Positions 23,300 to 36,700 of a DNA stretch of 64,000 nt are shown one piece after another. Where the stretch lies: positions 806,001 to 870,000 of the forward strand of contig NBBA01000009.1 of assembly GCA_002794785.1 (NCBI GenBank), in the 5' to 3' direction. The notes below the pieces were generated by a model. The model made no database searches and had not been told where the DNA came from. It worked only from the letters and a program-made list of their open reading frames with translations. Every line of letters begins with the position of its first letter. Position 1 is the first letter of the stretch. The stretch is from Coniferiporia sulphurascens (lineage: Eukaryota > Basidiomycota > Agaricomycetes > Hymenochaetales > Hymenochaetaceae). The position numbers and the translations under genes were made by a program.

Positions 23300-23663
23300 T
23301 GATAGCAGAAGCTGCCTCAACGGCGATGGTAAGAAACAAAGGTACACGGTTAACGAAATCTTGGGGCTGCTCGTCTCCGGGGCAGGCACCCATCCAGCGG
23401 TACCTCACGTGATCCCTTTTTACATCGACGCGACGCGTCTGCCGCGTACGTGATATGCCCTATGTTATTACAAAGCTGATTAAAAATGACAGTGTGGAAC
23501 ACGTATATACATGTAGCTAAATGATGTACTGAGACGGAATCATGTCCGAGTGCGAATTAAGCGTAGGATCGTTAACCAATGTCATCTAGACAATATTCCG
23601 CTGGGTATAACTATCATGAACCGAATCTCCGAAGTCCGGACCCCGAGTCATACCGTAGTCCAC
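23300..23663. promoter_or_regulatory. Spacer between PTC7 start and FKS1 stop
   Basis: About 360 bp holding the PTC7 promoter and the FKS1 3' untranslated region and terminator. Both genes are on the minus strand. Nothing else is visible. Confidence 0.45.
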
Positions 23664-26600
23664 TTAGATGCTGGTGCATATCGAGCAGTTGATGGTGATC
23701 TCATCACGGAAGAGCACCGCTGGTAAATGAAACATTAGATAATGGCTCTCCGAGTGAGTGCAGCAAAAAAGTGGGACATACGTAAAATAATCAAGGCAGC
23801 AAAGATTGCCATCGCGAAGATATATACGATGCCGAATTTAAATATCTACGGGAGTTAAATTTAAGAAGAATAGTTGAGTAGAAGGATACACTTACGACCC
23901 ATCGGCGCTGTCTCTTCTGCTTGGTTGAGAATAATGGTGCCCGAATCTGCTTTGAAGGGCGAAGCCAAACTGGAAGGTCTTACGTCAGTATGATTGAGAA
24001 CGCAAAGCCAGGTATAGGTATACTTACACAGCATAGTAGAATGCAATCGATCAACAAAAGGCATGAGGAGTGGCGGGGTCAAGATAAAGAGGAGTAGATG
24101 TCCAAGAAGGAAATCGGAACTCCACAGCGACATCTCGACAATCTTCACAATGAACTCTCGAGCCGGTTGAGACATCGCACTACTACCCAGTCCGCGCCCG
24201 TACCATTTACCCGTCCACCAGGCACGGTTAGTCTCATCGTGTTGCATTTCTCTGGACAGGAACACAGAGATCAGAATCTTCTGAACGGCACGCTGAATCG
24301 CAATGATGCATATTAGTCCAAGCACGGCATGCGACGCATCCCAGAGCTCAAGGAACCACTATAGAAGGTTTTCATTAGAAACAAATGCGGAGCAATAAAC
24401 GGCCCGCACTTACGAAGAACTCAAAGAATGCGATTATACCAATCAAGGACAACAAGTGGGCGGTTGCAGCCATGATGGACGCAAACTTCACACAACAGCC
24501 TTGTAGCATGGGATTGAGTGTGAGGGAGATGAAGAACAATGCCAGCAATACAGCCGCGTTCCAGACCATAGGCCCGATGGAGATGAGCGCGATTCGAATG
24601 AGAGGACTAGGAGGCTGCTTTCCGTTGGCATCCGGGAATGACTTCACAAACATATACGCGACAACAAAAATGGCTGCCATCACCAGAGGGCTGATCACTT
24701 CTGACAACAAGACCGTCTTCCATCGTGCGCGAGGCGTGTCACCAGACATTTTGTCGGAGGGCTGTCCCAATTTCTTTTTCTTGAAACCTGTGATCATAGT
24801 ACGAGAAAGTCGACAGTAGCCATACCAAGAGCTCGCCTTCGACTTTGAATTTCCCCGGGACATCCATCGCAGGAACTCCCTGTAGTCAATAATGAAATCT
24901 GACATCGAGAACTGGTGCGGATTGAACACGAAGGGTGCAATACACAGTGATAGCACAGATATCCAGAAATAGATCAAATGCGGTATCCACACAGTAATGG
25001 TTGCGTACAGGAGCATGATTAGCGTCCGCATGCCCATGTAGATGCTTGGTCCGGCGAAGCGCGAGTAAAGAGTGCTAAAAGACATGCGGGTTGTTGCAAA
25101 ACCTCGGCCAGTTGCAATATACCGAGCACCACCGAATGTAAGATTATTCAATATCGCCTGCGAGTAAATCTGCGTAGAAAATATTTCGAAAATAGGCGAA
25201 AGAGAAAGGAGGTGCTTGGCAAGGCGTATGATTGCGGATCCCGTCCCGCGCTCAACGAGTTCTGCGACAGCCCATGTTAACGTACTGAGTTCACGTATTA
25301 CAAAGATAGACCCTACCTTGCAAGAACAAGGGCAAGAAAGCGATGAAAAATACCAGAAAGATAGATATAATGCAGCGCTTGATCCAGTTGAACGACGGCT
25401 CAAGGTCGTAACACCCGCCCTGACCAGGGATCGGGTCCCCATTTGAGTCTGTTTTGCAGATAGAAAGCGACTTATTGAGGCTGCCAAGGAAAACCACTGA
25501 TCGATAATGTTTAGCAAACAATCCGACGTGATTCTTGCCCAATAAACTCACGAGTTATCATAAAAATCCGCACTGAAAAGATGATGAGAATGTTATTCAT
25601 ATGGAAACCCGGATGACCATAGTAAAATGTGAGGAAACGATCAATGGGCAGCTGAGTTCCAAGATAATAGTACTCTCGACTAAGCATTTGTTCACCCATA
25701 CCCGTACCGATCTTGGTCTGGAAGTTGAGAATTGTGCCGAAACCCAAATCACGCCCCTTTCCGCATTGATAATACTCGGAGTGTTTGATGCGTCCACCAC
25801 GACCGAACGCGTTCATGCCGGCGAAAATATCCTCGTTGAGATGGAGGCCCTTCTGTGCTTTCGATACCCCGCCGCGTGTTGTCATAAACAGAGCATTGAG
25901 AAAATCGGGGTGCCCATAATGCAGTTTCCCGCCGATCCACGCCAAGGCACGGGCCGTCATTGTCCCGAACGTCTGTTCCTTTCCTGCCGCAATGTCACCC
26001 AATACACCAATATTTTCCGAGAAGATGTATTCGCGGGTACCGATGATAGCAACTGGTGACTTTTTAAATTCCTTGTGACCCCACTGTGCGTATGGGCTCT
26101 GGCTGGAGATCGAATACTCTTCGAATTCACCTAAAACGTTGCGAATTTTAATACATTCTTCCAAATAGTTATCTTGGTTAGCATCTATAAGCTGGAGATA
26201 CTCTCCACGGTAGAACACAATCGCGTGATTCTGATTGTCGGATTTTCCGTCGCCAATGATAGGATTGCCGGGCAGCTCGATGCGGAACTTAGGCTTGCGT
26301 TTCCCGTTCTCGTCTAGCTCTGAATGGCCATCAATAAGCGCGGAAAATATACGTGGCTCCTCGCCCTTTTGCTTTGGGGGTTCCTCATCGAGGTACGCGA
26401 TCTGAAGATCCGGGTATGCGCGAAGTAAAAACTCGGCATTCTCGAGCTCCTGAGCATTGAATTTGAAGTATCGCTGCATGGAGATACAAAAGCGGAATTT
26501 CCTGCGAGCCATGCGCTCTAGCTCGCGTTCGAGCCTATCGGTGTTGCCACTAAAGAGCTGCACAACTTCAGGATTCTCTACTCGATACAGAAGTTTTATG

Positions 26601-29600
26601 GCCTTCGAGTAATTCATCATCCCAGATACCGTCCGGTAAAGGGTCTGAGCACGTAGCGACGCCCAAATCCGTGTGCGAAGAGTATATTCAGGCGAAGCAG
26701 TCTTGAATCCGATGCAGTAGAACGGGAGATCGTCGACTTTCTTAGCCTTCTCCTCTGACCCACTGAAGGGACTACTGTCCGTACCGAAAGCCGACGTTTC
26801 TTCAGCAAGGATCTTTGTATCCTTAACGAAGTTATCCCATTCGACCGGATGGAGTTGTTTAAGGTACTCTAGAAGAGTCACGCGGGTGTTCTGGTCCTCT
26901 TCCCGAATGATCTCCCGCAAGCTAAGGAGAATCTTTTCGGAATAATGAGGGACAAGGACAGTGAACGTGGGCATAGCATCAACTGGAAGAGGCTCAGGTA
27001 GCTCGGTGGTTAACGAAGACGCAAAGAATGAGATACGACGTTCGGCTTCACCCCCCGGCGGGAAGAATCCGCCTCTCAGATTTTGGCTGTTCTGAGCAGT
27101 AAAGAACAGAGGAGCGCGCAAAGTTCGCCTGCCATCTGGTCCATCAACTTGATGGTACAAAAGACGTTGGACGTGGTCGATGGAAAGCAGGTGTTCTCTG
27201 TACATAGAAATTACGATAGCGTTCCAGATCTGCGAAACCAATACCTAAATGCACCCAATGAATCTCAGGATTTGACTGACAGGACGAAAATAAAATACCT
27301 TCGGCTTGTATTTAATTTCCATCTCTGCCGTGGCAAGAAGTTTTGCGTATATGCGCTTAGGCATCCGCGTATATACGTCCCTCCATGGGGTCCAAATTGA
27401 CAAGCCGAGGTTGAATGAACGCGCGATACTGAACACTACGAGCCAAATGATGTACCAAAGATAGGTGTCCAAAAAGAACAAAATCAGATCCATGAAGTAC
27501 ATGATGGCGAGCGTTATAGGAACTTGGTTCCTGCATAGGTTGGACCCAAAGTAGATGTCGTGACAATTCTGTACCTTGGTATTCACCATGACCGCGATTG
27601 GTCCGCTAAACGAGCTTGTAAGGAAGAAGTATGACTCCGATAACTTGCAACCAAAAATAAGAAGCCACATGATGATTGAGGCGAGGCGTGCTTTCTTATC
27701 AAGGTCAGGGTATGACGCCGTGAAAGTTTGACTAGCCATGTACTTTCGAGATTTCCCGGCTACACGATCTCCAAACATGCGTCCGGAAGGAATGATAGCA
27801 AAGAGCACTGTAACCAGAACGGAGATGAAGAACTGTACAATCCCCAGGATCAGAGGGATGTTGCTGTGCGTGCCATCCACTATAGCGATATAGAAAGTAG
27901 GGCCAGCTGTTAGAGCCAGAATTATCAGGAGGATGAATAAACGACCAGTAAGATGTGAAGCGTTGTTCCAGGTTGTCGGAATATGCGCAAACTCGGCAAG
28001 GGTGGCAAAGATCATGATAAGTGTTGACACTGCGCCTCCCAGAGCCACTGCAGACCATGTCATAGCAGCAGACGGGCTCTGCTTATCTGATGCCGTATAC
28101 ACCTTCGGGGAGTTAAAAGATGTGTAAAACCAGTACGAGCTAATGTGCAGGATCCATATCCGGTTAAAATTAACGAGGAGGTGGAAAATGGATCGTTTCT
28201 CATAAAATGTCTTGAAGAACACCTTGTTCCAATCAATGCGTTCAAACTTCATGAAGCGCTGAGCAGGGGGAAGATCGACTAAGCGCGTCTGAAAAAAAGA
28301 AAAAATCAGAAAATCTCGAGACAAACTGCCATTAGTTTACGCACCTTGTCATCAAGGATTATGCGAGCCAAGCCTTCGGGATACCAAAAAAGCTGATTAA
28401 CATCGTCGTATCCAATGATTTCATGATGGTCTCTCTCTCTCCTAACGAACTTCCCATCCAACTTTTCGTAACCTTGGTCGCGGAGAAATCGATAAAGGGG
28501 TTTGACCACTGTGTGCAAATACAAACCCTCTGGGACCGGATCCACCCTATTTTGGCACTCTGGCGATCGGTAATAGTCGTCCGCGCACTTGAAAATGAAG
28601 CACATGCACTCCGCCATAAAACGAACATTGCCCGCTTCACCCCAGCATAGTAAATATAGTGCGATTTGACGCAGTCGATCGTACTGGCTCATATTGTTCA
28701 TCGCATTACGCCATCGATCCAGAGCACCATTCAATGACTTTTCAACATTCGACTTGCCACTACCCTTTCCGCGAACCGTACGTAGGCGCTGTAAACCAGG
28801 ATTTTGTGTCTGCCCGACGGCATCATCCAGATTGAGTTGCGCTGCGAAGTACCACTTCCTATAATTTGCATTCTGGCCCCCGATGTAGTCTGCGTGCAAG
28901 GTAAGGAGAGCTTGATTCGGAGACATTCGCGAGGCGCGACTATCGAGAAGAGTCATGGTAAAGTCGAACATGTTCCGCATGGAATCACGTTGAAATCCAA
29001 ATTTTTGCGTCAGATCAAGGAAAATATCCTCTATTTCTCTATGTGCAAAGTATTAGCCATTGTCAGAAAAGGGAAAAGTAAACGGTCAATTCATGAAGGA
29101 AGTGAAATAATTTGCGATAATAAACGCACGTCGAACGACGTCAACTATGGTTACCCAATACCTAAGTCTGGCGGAAGAAACCGAACACTCACTCGGTAGA
29201 CATGGGGATTTGACGATCGGCTGCCCAAGCCGGATATGGCTCCTTGGATCCCTTTGGACCAGGCATGTCAGAATAGCTACTTATACCGGAAGGGTAGCTA
29301 GGGCCAGTGTGCGAGTCAATAGAGGCTTCGTAGTTGTTCCCGTACACGTCCATCTCTGACTCGCTATCCCCTCGAACTGATGCAATTGTTTAACATCTGG
29401 TATACGTACTGTAGCTTCAAGGAGAGTGTGCCTTCTTACCAAATGGTTCACGAGAATTCAGATGAGTGGTACTGCCGTATGGCTGGTCACCGCCGCGACG
29501 ACCGTACATACTGCCTGAGTCGGATTCGGTATCATATTCTCTCCCCGGCTGCTGATAATTTGCTTGTGGGGTTTGGAACGGATTGCGAGAATTGTTTGAA

Positions 29601-29626
29601 GGACTGTAACCAGGTCGACCGGCCAT
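23664..29626 (-). CDS. FKS1: 1,3-beta-glucan synthase catalytic subunit Fks1
   Basis: Large plasma-membrane glycosyltransferase (GT48) that polymerises UDP-glucose into cell-wall beta-1,3-glucan; target of echinocandins. The ATG at 29626 gives [20 protein letters not shown], then a Gly/Tyr/Ser-rich cytosolic leader. The FKS1 N-domain follows ([57 protein letters not shown]). Six or so membrane spans are coded around 27250-28100. A large cytosolic catalytic region of 25511-27241 includes [16 protein letters not shown] sequence ([20 protein letters not shown]) and [16 protein letters not shown] sequence ([20 protein letters not shown]). A second membrane bundle lies at 24000-25500, and the last exon ends in INCSICTSI (TAA at 23664). 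Introns are few for the size, about eight. The positions equivalent to echinocandin hot spots 1 and 2 differ from the ascomycete consensus; see findings. Confidence 0.96.
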
Positions 29627-30352
29627 GACGGGAAGGCGCGAGCTTATGAGCAAAGGACGAGAACAGAGCTATTGCGAATATTAGATGTCTAGGATGGTTA
29701 TAACGAATGGACGAGCGCTATGGCAAGCCACAGCGTCAAGATGATAAGGGAAAGGAAGAAGCAGAGTGTACTCGACGAGAAGAGTACGTGAAATGACGAC
29801 GGGAAATACCAGAGACGTTGGCGAACGAAGATGGATGGTGACCGGTAAAAGCAGGGCCGGCCCTAAACAATCTCCCACGCGACCATCAAAGGCTATGCTA
29901 CATATAATATTTTATGATCATGAACAAAACCTAGCTTGCTTCATATACAGTATTGTATCGCGTTCCTGCTGTTCAGCTTTTTGTGAATCCGCTTTTGAAT
30001 GTAATAATCTATCAGAATAGAGGACTTTGCCGACGTCACTCGGTTGCATTTCTTCGGTGGACGTCTTTTTGAAGTTCATGAATGGACAATGATAGAATGT
30101 ACACCTCGATAGCCCAATGTATATTCATACCGGCAGATAAATTATTTCATACACACGAAGACGCAACGAGAGGAAAAATTAGGCATGACAACGGCCAGCC
30201 TAGGAATCAAGGTGACAAATAAGGACAAAGCTGGCACGAACGCAGAAGTGAAGCGGGTTCGGGTGCAACATTACAATAGAATCATACATAGTCTATCAAA
30301 CGCACGACCATATTAAGGCCAAAGAGACGAAGAAATGTCCTCAACCATTCCA
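29627..30352. promoter_or_regulatory. Intergenic: FKS1 promoter and histone H1 3' region
   Basis: 726 bp between the FKS1 start codon and the end of the histone H1 gene, both on the minus strand. It is AT-rich in the H1-proximal half. Short frames here have no coding character that I can defend. I see no repeat or RNA gene. Confidence 0.45.
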
Positions 30353-31464
30353 TTACTTATGGCTATGCCTTCTTAAAGCATAGCGTGAGTAAAATGCGTT
30401 TATGAACAGGTAAGATTTTCTTACCCTCCTCGTTGAGGAAGTCTTCGTAACTTTTTTCGCAGGTACCCTGGACTTTGTAATAGCATCCCTTACCTTGATG
30501 TTTCCCGTGACAGCCTAACGTGCAGAAGGTGAATGGACGGTTTTCCACGCCAATTGAACGCATTACCTTCTTGGCTAGAGCTTTCTTCACGGAAGACGCC
30601 TTTTTTACTGTCTCGGGCGCTTTTTTGGCTTTTACAGGCGCCTTTTTTGCTGTGGTGGTAGATTTAGTGGATAGTTTCTTGGTGGAATTTGTTTTTGCTA
30701 CGGTCGTCCTTTTCGGGGTAGGTTTGATCTTACTAGTGTTCGTAGCCTTCGCCCTCGGTTTCGCAACTGGCTTTGCAGGCTTGTTCTGACATGAGCACAG
30801 GGTTCAGCCATTCTCAGTACGCTATACGAGCTCAATTACCTCTTTAGCAGCCGTCAGTTCGGTACTCCTTTTCGGGGGCAACTTGACCTTGCCCGACAGA
30901 CCTGCAATATGCGTCATTCGAGTTAACCGTGAAATTATTTTTGTTAACATAAACAACTTGCCCTTTGGAAGGACGAATGTGCCCTTCTCAGCGCCATTGG
31001 CAATGGCCCGATTAAGCTGTGACGTTTGCGCTGCACCAATTTGAATCTTATACTTAGTTTCAACAAATCTTAGGGAAAGGTTTAAATAACACGGCCACTC
31101 AGAGACAGCATTTTTCGACTAACTTCTTTATTTGAGGTCTCGATACGCCACCGCGCGCTTCTTCTCGATGTTCTGTGATACATTCCTAGGTAAAAGTACG
31201 AATTAGGCATTAGATCACTAGGATATATGCGTGCTCCTCGGGTAAAGCGACCGTTCGTACGGAAGCCGCAAAGCAGCGAGCATGGGAGAAGAGTAGTTTG
31301 TGTGGTTCAAATATATACAGACAAGAGATATTGTTATAACAAAAAGGCGTGCTAACCTTAATCATGTCTGTCCATGAGGGGTGGATCGCGACGGACTTTG
31401 ACGCCGCCACCGACGGCTTCTTCGCGGTGGTGGAGGACTTGTTAGATTTCCTAGCCGAAGACAT
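30353..31464 (-). CDS. Linker histone H1
   Basis: Chromatin linker histone that binds nucleosomal linker DNA. The ATG at 31464 opens MSSARKSNKSSTTAKKPSVA. The globular H15 domain is built from three or more exons: AIHPSWTDMIK, ECITEHREEARGGVSRPQIK, then KFVETKYKIQIGAAQTSQLN and RAIANGAEKGTFVLPK. The C-terminal tail is Lys/Ala/Pro/Thr-rich (KPAKPVAKPRAKATNTSK, then KKAPVKAKKAPETVKKASSV). A donor after ...LAKK (GTAATG near 30567) and an acceptor near 30513 continue the basic tail as AVTGNIKVRDAITKSR and AKKVTKTSSTRR. A last short intron leaves a few terminal residues, with TAA at 30353-30355. The unspliced frame there would give a Cys-rich end, which I reject. Identity is firm; the last intron is approximate. 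Confidence 0.88.
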
Positions 31465-31966
31465 AGTAAGAATTGAAAAATGGACTATGGCTATGCACAG
31501 TATCGGAGCTTTGTATGTACGTTCGCGACGGAGAACCTTAGAAGTTAAGCTTACCACCAGGACAGCTAGTGATTGAGGTTCAAGGCAGAGCAAAGAGTCG
31601 GTGAAGTGTCGCGGTGTGACTAAACACATTATCCACGCGACTGTGACCGTATACGAAACAAATGACGTCACGCGCGTGTTGAAGGCGCCTCGCGGCGAAT
31701 AAATATACAAGTATGACTCCTTGGGCAACTAACAGCAGACCTACGACCTAGTGTGCGTGCCAGTGCGGCCTGGCGGGACAAAACTACATCCCTCGTTGCC
31801 CGTAGTCACCTTCAGTTACAAGCTTGGTGTGTAAAACATATGGGATAAACGCCGCACACAGTGAATCGGAGACCTTTCAAGTTCTCTACATTCTCCCGAG
31901 TTTATCTACTGCTTTATCCTTCAATAGACTCAATAACGCTGCAGTGCGTGGCACCACCCAGAAATC
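31465..31966. promoter_or_regulatory. Divergent spacer between histone H1 and the Ser/Pro-rich gene
   Basis: 500 bp separating divergent start codons; it should contain both promoters. No repeat, tRNA or recognisable operator was seen. Confidence 0.45.
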
Positions 31967-33247
31967 ATGTTTCCAACCCCTCCTCGTCGTGGCTCGTTCG
32001 GTTATTGCCCCCGCACGTTTGATATACTCTCTTTAGCTTCTGCTCCCATCCGAGTTCGTTCCGTGCTCTCTATCGGCGAATTGACCACGAACGAACGCCC
32101 TTTGCTCAAGCGACAGGCGACTGCTCCTCTTCCTGCATATTCTTATATCCATCCAAAGAGGGCGCGCACTTTCATTGATGGCGAACACGATCTTTCGTCC
32201 GAGGATGTACACGCTGCTTTTCTTGAAGGTAAGTTGTATCCGACCGTTGGCACCGCTTGACTGAAGTGCAGATCTCACGCCTTAGCTCTCCGGGACCATC
32301 CTCCAACGACTACCTGGAAACCTAAAAACTCCTTGGCAGTCCATCTCGTACGGGATACAGAAAGCCAGAGGGACTACTTCAGGGAGGCTAGAGGCTCTGG
32401 CTCCACTGAACAGACTTCAGGGCTCATTGCCACAGCCTTTCAAAGCCCCCAAGGTAAAATATTACGGGATACGGAATTTCAAGGACGCTTTTTCTTATCC
32501 ATTTTCTTTACAGGAATAATGCCACACAGCCAATTGAGACGTGATGGGCGACCAATCCTCATTACAAACAGGGACTTTTCAAGCCATCTTCCATCTTATA
32601 TATCGCAACTTCATGGGGATCCTATACCTTATGCAAAGATAGACTCCGATAGCCAGGGTGACCAGTTCTCGGCATCTTCCCCGCTTGACACACCGTCAAT
32701 GTCCAGACGACGTCAAGCCCTCAACCGTCCCGTTCTAAACCTACATTTAACTATTCCACTTCCTGCTGTCGACTCTTCTTCGCGCACGGAAAATACTTGC
32801 TCACCCGGTTCTGGGTCTGACTTTGCTGTTTTAACACCCCCAAATGCTTCTCTCGTCTGCTTTTCAACGCTTACTTCCGGGAAAAGCTCGTGTCCCAGTA
32901 CACCAGTCAATCAGTGTTGTAAGGGCCCATTAATCCCTCCGCAAGCACCTCGCGTAACTGACGTGCGGCGCAACACAGCCGGACGGTGGATTCCAACGCC
33001 GACTGAGGGCATCATTCCCATCCTCTCTAGTGCCGCCGGCACATCACCTATTTCCCCGTATCTTGATTCTGCGAACTCTGGCGGGAGCGGATCATTTCAG
33101 CTCAATACAATTGGATCGACGCGCCCAAAAATGTCCAAGCGAGCTCTTTCTTGGCTTTCTATCCCGAGAATTATCAGTGGCAGCACGGGTACCGGCCATA
33201 TCACTGCTACTCTTGCCAGCCCGTTCTCCGCTTCCGACCTAATCTAA
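31967..33247 (+). CDS. Unassigned Ser/Pro-rich protein
   Basis: I do not recognise this protein. Three exons join cleanly. Exon 1 from the ATG at 31967 reads MFPTPPRRGSFGYCPRTFDI, and an intron follows at about 32228-32285. Exon 2 begins ALRDHPPTTTWKPKNSLAVH, and a second intron lies at about 32453-32514. The long last exon begins GIMPHSQLRRDGRPILITNR, and TAA is at 33245-33247. The protein is about 385 residues, rich in Ser, Pro and Thr with no membrane segment and no signal peptide. It looks mostly disordered. The only semi-conserved look is in the first 150 residues (short Arg/Pro patches, YIHPKRARTFIDGEHDL). Its Ser-Pro dipeptides suggest phosphorylation but prove nothing. Divergent from histone H1. 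Confidence 0.6.
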
Positions 33248-33726
33248 GCAATGATATTATAAATTGCTTCACTTATGAGATGCCGACTTCAAAGCTCGTT
33301 CTACAACTTGAAGGTTTCCTGCTACTTGCACCAATCGATAAAAAAAAATTGCTTACAAACTTTTTTGCTCTTGAGCCTTGACTACCCCTAGATTTGCGTA
33401 AGATTACCTTCATGCCTTATAATACTGCATCATCGCACCACGCTCAAAAGAGATTACATGTCTTATAATAATGCATATATTTCATATAGTTAATGTTGCA
33501 TGCTTTTGACTTAAGTACTAGGTACACGAGACTTTACTCGTATCGATTGAATTACCTAAAAAGTAAGTGTATTCTGTTGACGTCATTTCGATCGCCTCCG
33601 AGCCCGGTCTCGCTCAGGCTGGGCTGACCTCGGTCGCGCCCTTACTGACTCCCTCACGGTCGTCTCCTTCGCATATCTGCCGCTAGTCCGCTCTTTGTAG
33701 TTTATTACTGTTTATCATTCCTGTCC
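33248..33726. promoter_or_regulatory. AT-rich spacer upstream of the SYCP2/Red1-like gene
   Basis: About 480 bp of mainly AT-rich DNA holding the 3' end of the preceding gene and the promoter of the next. No feature I can name. Confidence 0.4.
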
Positions 33727-36700
33727 ATGCAATTCTCAACCCAGCCCATACAAGTCGCGCTTCAAGCGCTCAAAAAGGCCGCGACGAAGGGCAAATCAAA
33801 AAAGTCACTTTTAGAGAACATAGACAACGTCTCATCGTCTGTAGTCCTATTGGTGCGTCATGCTATTCACCAGTTCTATTCTTTGGCGAGGGAACTGATG
33901 CGAGGCTCCATTATTTGCCGCAACCAAGAACTCGTCTGCGCCATCATCCATTGCGTTTAACAAGTTGGCATCCGTGCTCCGTACACCCCTTGTTCCTTTA
34001 TATTCGAGCTATAGCGATTCTACTCTGGAATTCTCCGCTACTATACTAAAAAAAATTATCACTGACGGGCTCAAGCCATGCCTTTTGGAAACCCACAAAA
34101 AGAAGACTGATACACAGGAAGGGTGGGAGCTGGTGGCTAATTCGCTGCTTTCCGGTGTCATCGTGCGTCTGCTATCGTTGTTATGGTCAATAGTATATTA
34201 ATAATGGATTGGATGGGTCAGGATTTCCTTGAAAATGAGGAAACAGGTGAGTTTGGAGTTTCATGGACTAGGAAGCGGGACTAACGACTAATTCACCTTG
34301 CGATATTACTAGAGCGTTCCAAAGCGGCCATTGCCAAAGCCTTTTATTCGCCGATTTGCGATTTTTTTCTCAAAGACGACACAGAGAATAAGAGTGGCGC
34401 TAATTTGCGTTACACGGTATGTGCTCTTCCGAACAATTAATGAAAGTACCCTTCTGAATGACACCGTCTACGATTGGCATGGGTGCACTTTCTGCGCATA
34501 TATTCGCTATTTATGACATTTCTGTAAAGGCATACACACTTCTCTCCTATACTGCTGCACGACACGTCCCCAATCAAGTAAAGCTTCGCGACCCAAAACT
34601 CATGGGAGGGTACGCCACTCGGTCAGAAAATGAATTTCTGATTATCTCTAATTTACCCATAATACAGGCGTTCCCTTGGCATGGTCATTTCTAAGACCAA
34701 AGGTAAAACTACTTCTTTATACGCAAGATCAACCTCGTTAATTCGACTAAATCGATTTTATGACTAATGTAGATTTTGCCGTCTTGGAAGTTCTCTTCAA
34801 TCTTTTTGCCCAGATTCTACCCTCGGCTTCTGCTTCGAGAAAAAAGCACAGCTCTTTCATTCGAGACGTGTTCTTGGACAATTTCGCAGACTGTCCCGAC
34901 TGCGGGGTTAAGATCGTCAAACTACTCGAAAACACCACCGGTAAGGACTGGGAAGAGACAACGACAAAACTTTTCGACATACTGTCGGATGCGGACGTCA
35001 GTTTGTAGGTGTCCAATAAACAGCGATTACAAATATTATTAAGTATTGGATACCTTAGCCCACAACCTTTCAATGTTGACGAGGTCATTGTCTGCGATAA
35101 CACGTATCCCCAGCCGGAGGTTTCCGACAGGTTCTACATTGATAAATCGGCTTTTTTCATAAATATCCGACAAGAGGTCAGTTGTTTTGTGACAACAGTC
35201 GAGTTTTACATTGACTAGTGTCAAAGGATGGAATGTATGAGTCCCTACAAATCCGCTATGAAACTGTTGAAGAAATTAAGATTATCCCCGCCAAAGGTCA
35301 GCATTCTTTCGTATCTTGCTTTTGGGGGGTTCTGTTTTTGAGATTTACGGTTCTCAGGTAGAATGACAGCCATTAATATGAAACTGAAGACCTCCCCTAA
35401 GATCGGCGACCAACCTCTATCAACGACTTCCGGGACGCTTAACCTTGAGGTCGAGGTACATAGCGACGACGTGTCTCGACTAAGTACGGCTCTCCGTCAC
35501 AGAGAGCTGGTATTTCAAGCACAGTCATTCCATTCATTCTGCCTGTGACCGATCATTATTTTAGGTCGCCGCAAACACTGGCACGCGGAAGGTCCGACAT
35601 TTTAAGTCATCAATTACCGAGTCTAGCGCACGACTCGACTTCGAGGATGGAAATGGTGAAGAGTTGCCCTTATCTTCTGTGAAGGTAGGTTCAGCATACT
35701 GCGCTTTTGAACTAGCTGTGACCCTTCCATAGACCATAGATGTGCAAAAATGTAAGTGACAAATTCATGTGCCTTGACTTCTCATGAGAGTAATCTTAGT
35801 TTACGGGTCTGGTCAAGTCGGAGTTTCACCTGGCCAGTCTGTGCAGGCGAAGCTCAATACAACACGTATTGAAGCAAAAGGAAAGAAAGGTTAGATTCAT
35901 TTCTCCATATCGACCCCATGCGCTGTATAATTTGTACAGGCGTTAATTTAAGCATCGAGGATATAGTCATTCGTCAAGTGACGCCGGCTCATCCATCGGC
36001 GGGAACTCATTTGACAGTTTCCATTTTCGGTAGGAGTGACGAAGAGCTGTCCGAAGCAGAGGACGTAAAGATCTTGCCGCTAGGGACCGGGTCTAACAAA
36101 AGGGGAGGGAAGTCCTTTGACATTTCTGATACGAAGGTCAGTCTCCCTATAGGATTTCCGGAGCATGACTTAGGTTTTGGAATAGCCGTCTGAAGTTATC
36201 GACCTTGTCGATGACGAAGAAGTGGAGAAAAAAGTAAAACTTGTTTCGGGCAGCAGCAGCAAAAAATGGATTGGTGTTGGTGCAGCCGTAATAAAGGAGG
36301 ATATGGTGATGCAGGATGAAAATATAATAGACGGCTCGCCGGTTAAGAGTGCGAATGTGGCGGAACCTGCGTCAGTTTCAATCTTAATCTCGGACGCTCC
36401 TCGACTCAGTGTCATTACAGGAACGGAGCACATTCTCAACATCTTATACCGGAAATTACGGGCGGAAAAGAGACACTGTCAGTGAGGCCATGTGAAGTGT
36501 TTTCGATTAACTGACGTCTAATCTCCCTAGCAGTGGCCATGGAAATACGGAAAATCGACCGGACGATCCTTTAACATTTGCTACGGCCGGTGAAGTTCCA
36601 AAGACGCAGGTGACGAGGCCTCTGAAGGAGAATCAAATGGCAGATTTGTCAGCACAGGTCTCAGCATCTCACGAAACCCTCAAATTGTTTCCTTCGTCGC

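Noticed and set aside
24385..26059. Long plus-strand frames antisense to FKS1 (for example 24385-24819 and 25601-26059)
   Set aside because: They mirror conserved FKS1 codons on the opposite strand, have no family signal, and arise from codon bias.
30363..30590. Cys-rich C-terminus of histone H1 (TFCTLGCHGKHQGKGCYY)
   Set aside because: Produced by reading through an intron with a good GTAATG donor; the spliced version continues the expected basic tail.
30520..30789. Plus-strand frame with repeated Phe/Val-rich segments
   Set aside because: It is the reverse complement of the Lys/Ala-rich histone H1 tail; the repeats come from AAG/GCC codons read backwards.
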